NCBI RefSeq assembly: GCF_025665335.1
Contig: NZ_CP106869.1
Span: forward strand, 3,436,501-3,500,500
Reading direction: 5' to 3'
Length of the DNA stretch: 64,000 nt
Origin: Xanthomonas sp. AM6
GTDB taxonomy: Bacteria > Pseudomonadota > Gammaproteobacteria > Xanthomonadales > Xanthomonadaceae
Below the pieces are notes generated by a model. That model saw only the letters and a list, made by a program, of their open reading frames with translations, did no database searches and was not told the origin of the DNA. Positions 59,593-64,000 of the stretch are shown piece after piece (the first letter of the stretch is position 1; every line of letters begins with the position of its first letter). The position numbers were made by a program, and so were the translations under genes.

Positions 59593-60315
59593 TCAGTCGC
59601 GCTCCACGCCGGGATCGAAGGCCAGGCCGTCGCCGACCTGCTGCAGGCAGCGCAGCGGCTGCTTGGGCAACTGGCGCCAACGCGTGCGCAGCGCGCTGTC
59701 TTCGATGCTGCCATCGCTCAGCTTGGCCTTGCCGGTCAGGTAGTTCACGCTGATCTCGTCGACCTCGCCGCTGCCGCGGTGCAGGCCGCGCATGTCGTAG
59801 CCGATCAGCTGGAAGCAGCCCTGCCGGTAGCGGAACAGGAAGGTCGTCTCGGAGGTGTTCCAGCTCCCGGCGCTGGAGAACTGGTGCAGGTTCACCGACA
59901 ACGCGCCGCGCGCGATGGCCGGTTCGCCACCGTCGAGATAGTCCTCCATGTTCGGCGCGTCCGGCCGCGGGATCAACGCGTGATCGCGCAACGCCAGCCG
60001 GTAGCCGTCGCCCTCGGCGAAGGCCACCGCCAGCATGCGCGGATTGGTGTCGAAGCGGTCCGGACCGAAGCCGCTGTTGTCCAGCACGTTGCGCGGATCG
60101 GCCATCTTCAGCACCAGCACCAGATCCGCGCGACCATCGCCGTTCAGGTCGCCGCGGCGCTCGGACTCCAGCGTCCATCCCGGCGGCACGAAGCCCGCCG
60201 CGTCGCGGCCGTGCGCGGGCAGTGGCGGATACGTCACCGCGGGCGGTTCCAGCGCCTGCGCGGCGGCGGCGGCAAGCAGGGCGGGCAGACACAACCATGC
60301 GAGCTTTCGCGCCAT
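59593..60315 (-). CDS. exported protein with a calcium-loop motif, unknown function
   Basis: 240-residue protein with a signal peptide (MARKLAWLCLPALLAAAAAQ, cut near AQA-L). Near residue 55 there is GDLNGDGRADLVLVL, a DxNxDGxxD loop as in VCBS/FG-GAP-type repeats. The rest is beta-rich: RMLAVAFAEGDGYRLALRD, LSVNLHQFSSAGSWNTSETT, FLFRYRQGCFQLIGYDMRG and EISVNYLTGKAKLSDG. The last blocks resemble small proteins that describe their own substrate-like beta sandwich, but I know no named family. ATG at 60315 has an AGAGAG site; two further ATGs upstream are less likely. It is 96 nt after the GGDEF gene. Confidence 0.7.
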   Translation of the reverse strand: MARKLAWLCLPALLAAAAAQALEPPAVTYPPLPAHGRDAAGFVPPGWTLESERRGDLNGDGRADLVLVLKMADPRNVLDNSGFGPDRFDTNPRMLAVAFAEGDGYRLALRDHALIPRPDAPNMEDYLDGGEPAIARGALSVNLHQFSSAGSWNTSETTFLFRYRQGCFQLIGYDMRGLHRGSGEVDEISVNYLTGKAKLSDGSIEDSALRTRWRQLPKQPLRCLQQVGDGLAFDPGVERD

Positions 60316-60411
60316 CGCACTCTCTAACATGCAAGGAGGGACCGCCATGGTGGCACACAAGATCGGCTGCCCGCCTCGCGGCGTTGGCGCAGCGACACGC
60401 CGTTGACCCGA

Positions 60412-61959
60412 TCAGCCGGTACCGCACGGCGCCTGCGCGTCCACCGCGGCGTCCAGCGCATGCGCACAGCAGTTGCGGCCGTTGCGCTTGGCCCGGTACA
60501 GCGCGGCGTCGGCGTGGTGCAGCAGTTCGATCGCCGCCTCGGCGCTGGCCGGATGGGTGGCGATGCCGATGCTGACCGTGACCACGCCCATCGGGCTGGC
60601 CGGATGCGGGATCTGCCGGTGCTCGACCGCCGCCAGCAGGCGCCGCGCGATCGCGTGCGCGGCCTCGGCCGCGGTGTCCGGCAGCACCACCGCGAACTCT
60701 TCGCCGCCATAGCGCGCCACGGTGGCGGTGCGCGCGGGCAAGGCCTCGGCCAGCGCGGTGGCCACTTCGACCAGGCAGGCGTCGCCGACCACGTGGCCGT
60801 GGCTGTCGTTGAACTGCTTGAAGAAATCGATGTCGATCATCAGCAGCGAGCAGTCCGAACCGCTGTCCAGCTCGCGCAGGCGCGCCGCCAGGCCGACGCG
60901 GTTGGCGATGCCGGTCAGCGGATCGCGCGCCACCTGCTGCTGCAGGCGGCGCGTGCCCAGGCGGCTCAGGCGCTGGATCTCCAGGTGCTCGCTGTGCAGG
61001 AACGCCACGTGCGCGCCGTACACCATCACCGCCAGCGTGGCCGCGGCCATGCCCCACAGGAAGCTCACCCGCGACACGCTGATCGCCAGCAGCAGCACCG
61101 CCAGCGAGAACACGATCGGCGCGAACGCGGCGATCAGCTCCGCGCCGCGCAGGCTCGGCCGCGCGCGGCGCAGCCAACGCCCGCGCGGCAGCGCCGCGAC
61201 CAGCACCAGCACCGTGCAGGGCAGGTCGATCAGCAGCCCGCCCCACCACGGCAGCCCGTCCAGTTCGATGCGGTTGTACAGCGCCGCGACCGCGCCGTTG
61301 ACCCACAGGTAGGCGCTGGCGCTGAGATAGAAGTGGCGGCGGCTGCAGCCGCCGGCGCCGAGCAGGCGCAGCGTGGCCATCGAGGCCAGCAGCAGGCCCA
61401 TCGCGTCGCCGTGATTGATGATCAGGCTGACGTTCGGCTCGGAGAAGCCGTTGTCGGCCGACAGCGCCAGGTCGATCAACAGGTACAGCAGGCCGGCGCC
61501 GGCCAGCGCCAGCAGCGCGTCCAGCGCCAGCAGCAGCCGCGACTGCGGCCGGTTGAACGAACGCGCGATCAGGAACAGCGCCGGGATCATCGAGGAACCG
61601 GAGAACATCACCCCCAGCTTCTGCAGCGCGGGGCCATGCGACGGCAACAGCAGCGCCAGCAGGTTGCAGCCGGTCCACAGCATCTGCACGCCGACCACGC
61701 CGCCCAGCAGCCGCCACGGCGTCCGGTCCACCGCCGGCGCCCGTCGCAGCCGCTGCAGCACCGCCAGCACCGCCATGGCCTGCACCGCCAGGCCGCACCA
61801 CTGCGCTGCCGGCGTGCCGGTGCCGCCGCCATGCGCGATCAGCGCATGCGCGAACACCAAGCCGATGACGACGATAGGCAACACCAGGTCCGGTCTCCGT
61901 CGTACTCGATAGGCCGGTGCGCTGCATCGCAGCCGCTGCCGGGACTCGCCCCTCCCCAT
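60412..61959 (-). CDS. membrane diguanylate cyclase (GGDEF)
   Basis: 515-residue inner-membrane protein with about eight helices (residues 25-345) and a C-terminal GGDEF domain. The domain starts with [20 protein letters not shown], continues [20 protein letters not shown] and carries the active-site loop [14 protein letters not shown], so it should make cyclic-di-GMP. The usual RxxD inhibitory site 5 residues before the loop is replaced by RTAT, so product inhibition at that site is absent. No EAL domain. The membrane part resembles a MASE-like sensor but is not assigned. ATG at 61959 is the best of several starts; the N-terminal limit is uncertain. Confidence 0.85.
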   Translation of the reverse strand: MGRGESRQRLRCSAPAYRVRRRPDLVLPIVVIGLVFAHALIAHGGGTGTPAAQWCGLAVQAMAVLAVLQRLRRAPAVDRTPWRLLGGVVGVQMLWTGCNLLALLLPSHGPALQKLGVMFSGSSMIPALFLIARSFNRPQSRLLLALDALLALAGAGLLYLLIDLALSADNGFSEPNVSLIINHGDAMGLLLASMATLRLLGAGGCSRRHFYLSASAYLWVNGAVAALYNRIELDGLPWWGGLLIDLPCTVLVLVAALPRGRWLRRARPSLRGAELIAAFAPIVFSLAVLLLAISVSRVSFLWGMAAATLAVMVYGAHVAFLHSEHLEIQRLSRLGTRRLQQQVARDPLTGIANRVGLAARLRELDSGSDCSLLMIDIDFFKQFNDSHGHVVGDACLVEVATALAEALPARTATVARYGGEEFAVVLPDTAAEAAHAIARRLLAAVEHRQIPHPASPMGVVTVSIGIATHPASAEAAIELLHHADAALYRAKRNGRNCCAHALDAAVDAQAPCGTG

Positions 61960-62281
61960 CCAAGACGCGCCGATGGGAACAACGCTCAACGCACTATCGG
62001 CGCCGCAACACGATCCTGTAGCGCCGGCCCATGGCGGCGCGCCATGCAGCGCGCGCACGGACACCGACGCCCTCGCCCTCCATCCACCCGGATGCGCAGC
62101 GATCGCGCCGACGCAGCGCCGCGACCTGCGGCACATTCCCTACGCCCCATCCGCGCAATGCGCGGCCGGTGCACGGACCGTTAACGCGGCACGGCACAGC
62201 ATCGGCCGGACGGCGGCCCAGCGCCTTCGCAGCGCTCGCTGCCTTCCGCCGTCTCGCCCCATTCCCCCGGAGCATCATCCC
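61960..62281. other. region between GGDEF and catalase genes, divergent
   Basis: About 320 bp between two divergent starts. It must contain both promoters, but no clear -10/-35 pair or OxyR-like site was recognised. Confidence 0.45.

Positions 62282-64000
<1,719 letters not shown>

Overview
The window is GC-rich chromosomal DNA from a gammaproteobacterium, most likely Xanthomonadaceae (Xanthomonas or a close relative). Pointers are gene order (murJ-ribF-ileS-lspA-ispH; rplU-rpmA-obgE; minCDE), an ACE-like M2 peptidase, Bpt leucyltransferase, many GTG/TTG starts, and dispersed intergenic palindromes built on TGTAGGAGCGGCTTCAGCCG. No tRNA, rRNA, CRISPR array, insertion sequence or prophage was recognised.

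Layout. 1-9.65 kb is housekeeping: isoprenoid, lipoprotein, tRNA-charging, flavin and peptidoglycan genes on the minus strand, then rpsT, obgE and the L21/L27 genes. 9.8-19.7 kb holds uvrA with a coupled thioesterase, a copper chaperone, an enoyl-CoA hydratase-like protein, tesB, a DUF2007-like protein, a five-EF-hand protein, bpt and an exported EEP-family enzyme. 19.8-22.8 kb is a compact five-gene operon (Roadblock/LC7, PAS, a cytoplasmic PhnD-like protein, a helical protein, and a second Roadblock-like protein). It sits behind a perfect FNR-type palindrome and is a strong candidate for an undescribed sensory or polarity system. 22.8-31.4 kb holds purT, then an SPFH / ribbon-helix-helix / DUF4177 / PH-domain / VanY-like cluster with a possible repeat operator over its promoter, a flavin oxidoreductase, an AlkA-like glycosylase, DUF423 and a membrane-anchored SRPBCC protein. 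31.8-36.3 kb is a LuxR-type two-component pair, a GNAT enzyme and minCDE.

36.7-53.0 kb is more accessory. It contains an HExxH protein, a propeller-like orphan, a PmrAB-like two-component system divergent from a PAP2 phosphatase and an EptA phosphoethanolamine transferase (lipid A or envelope modification), the ACE-like lipoprotein, and then an AT-rich island. The island is a split RHS locus: an exported RHS repeat protein that ends in a fibronectin-type-III array instead of the RHS core, a separate small exported gene that carries the missing core plus a C-terminal toxin-like domain, and a likely immunity gene.

53.5-64 kb returns to typical genes: a GNAT enzyme, a small unknown protein, a Bcr/CflA-type efflux pump, a tandem glycine riboswitch driving gcvP, an exported protein, a membrane GGDEF protein, and the start of a large-subunit catalase cut by the window end.
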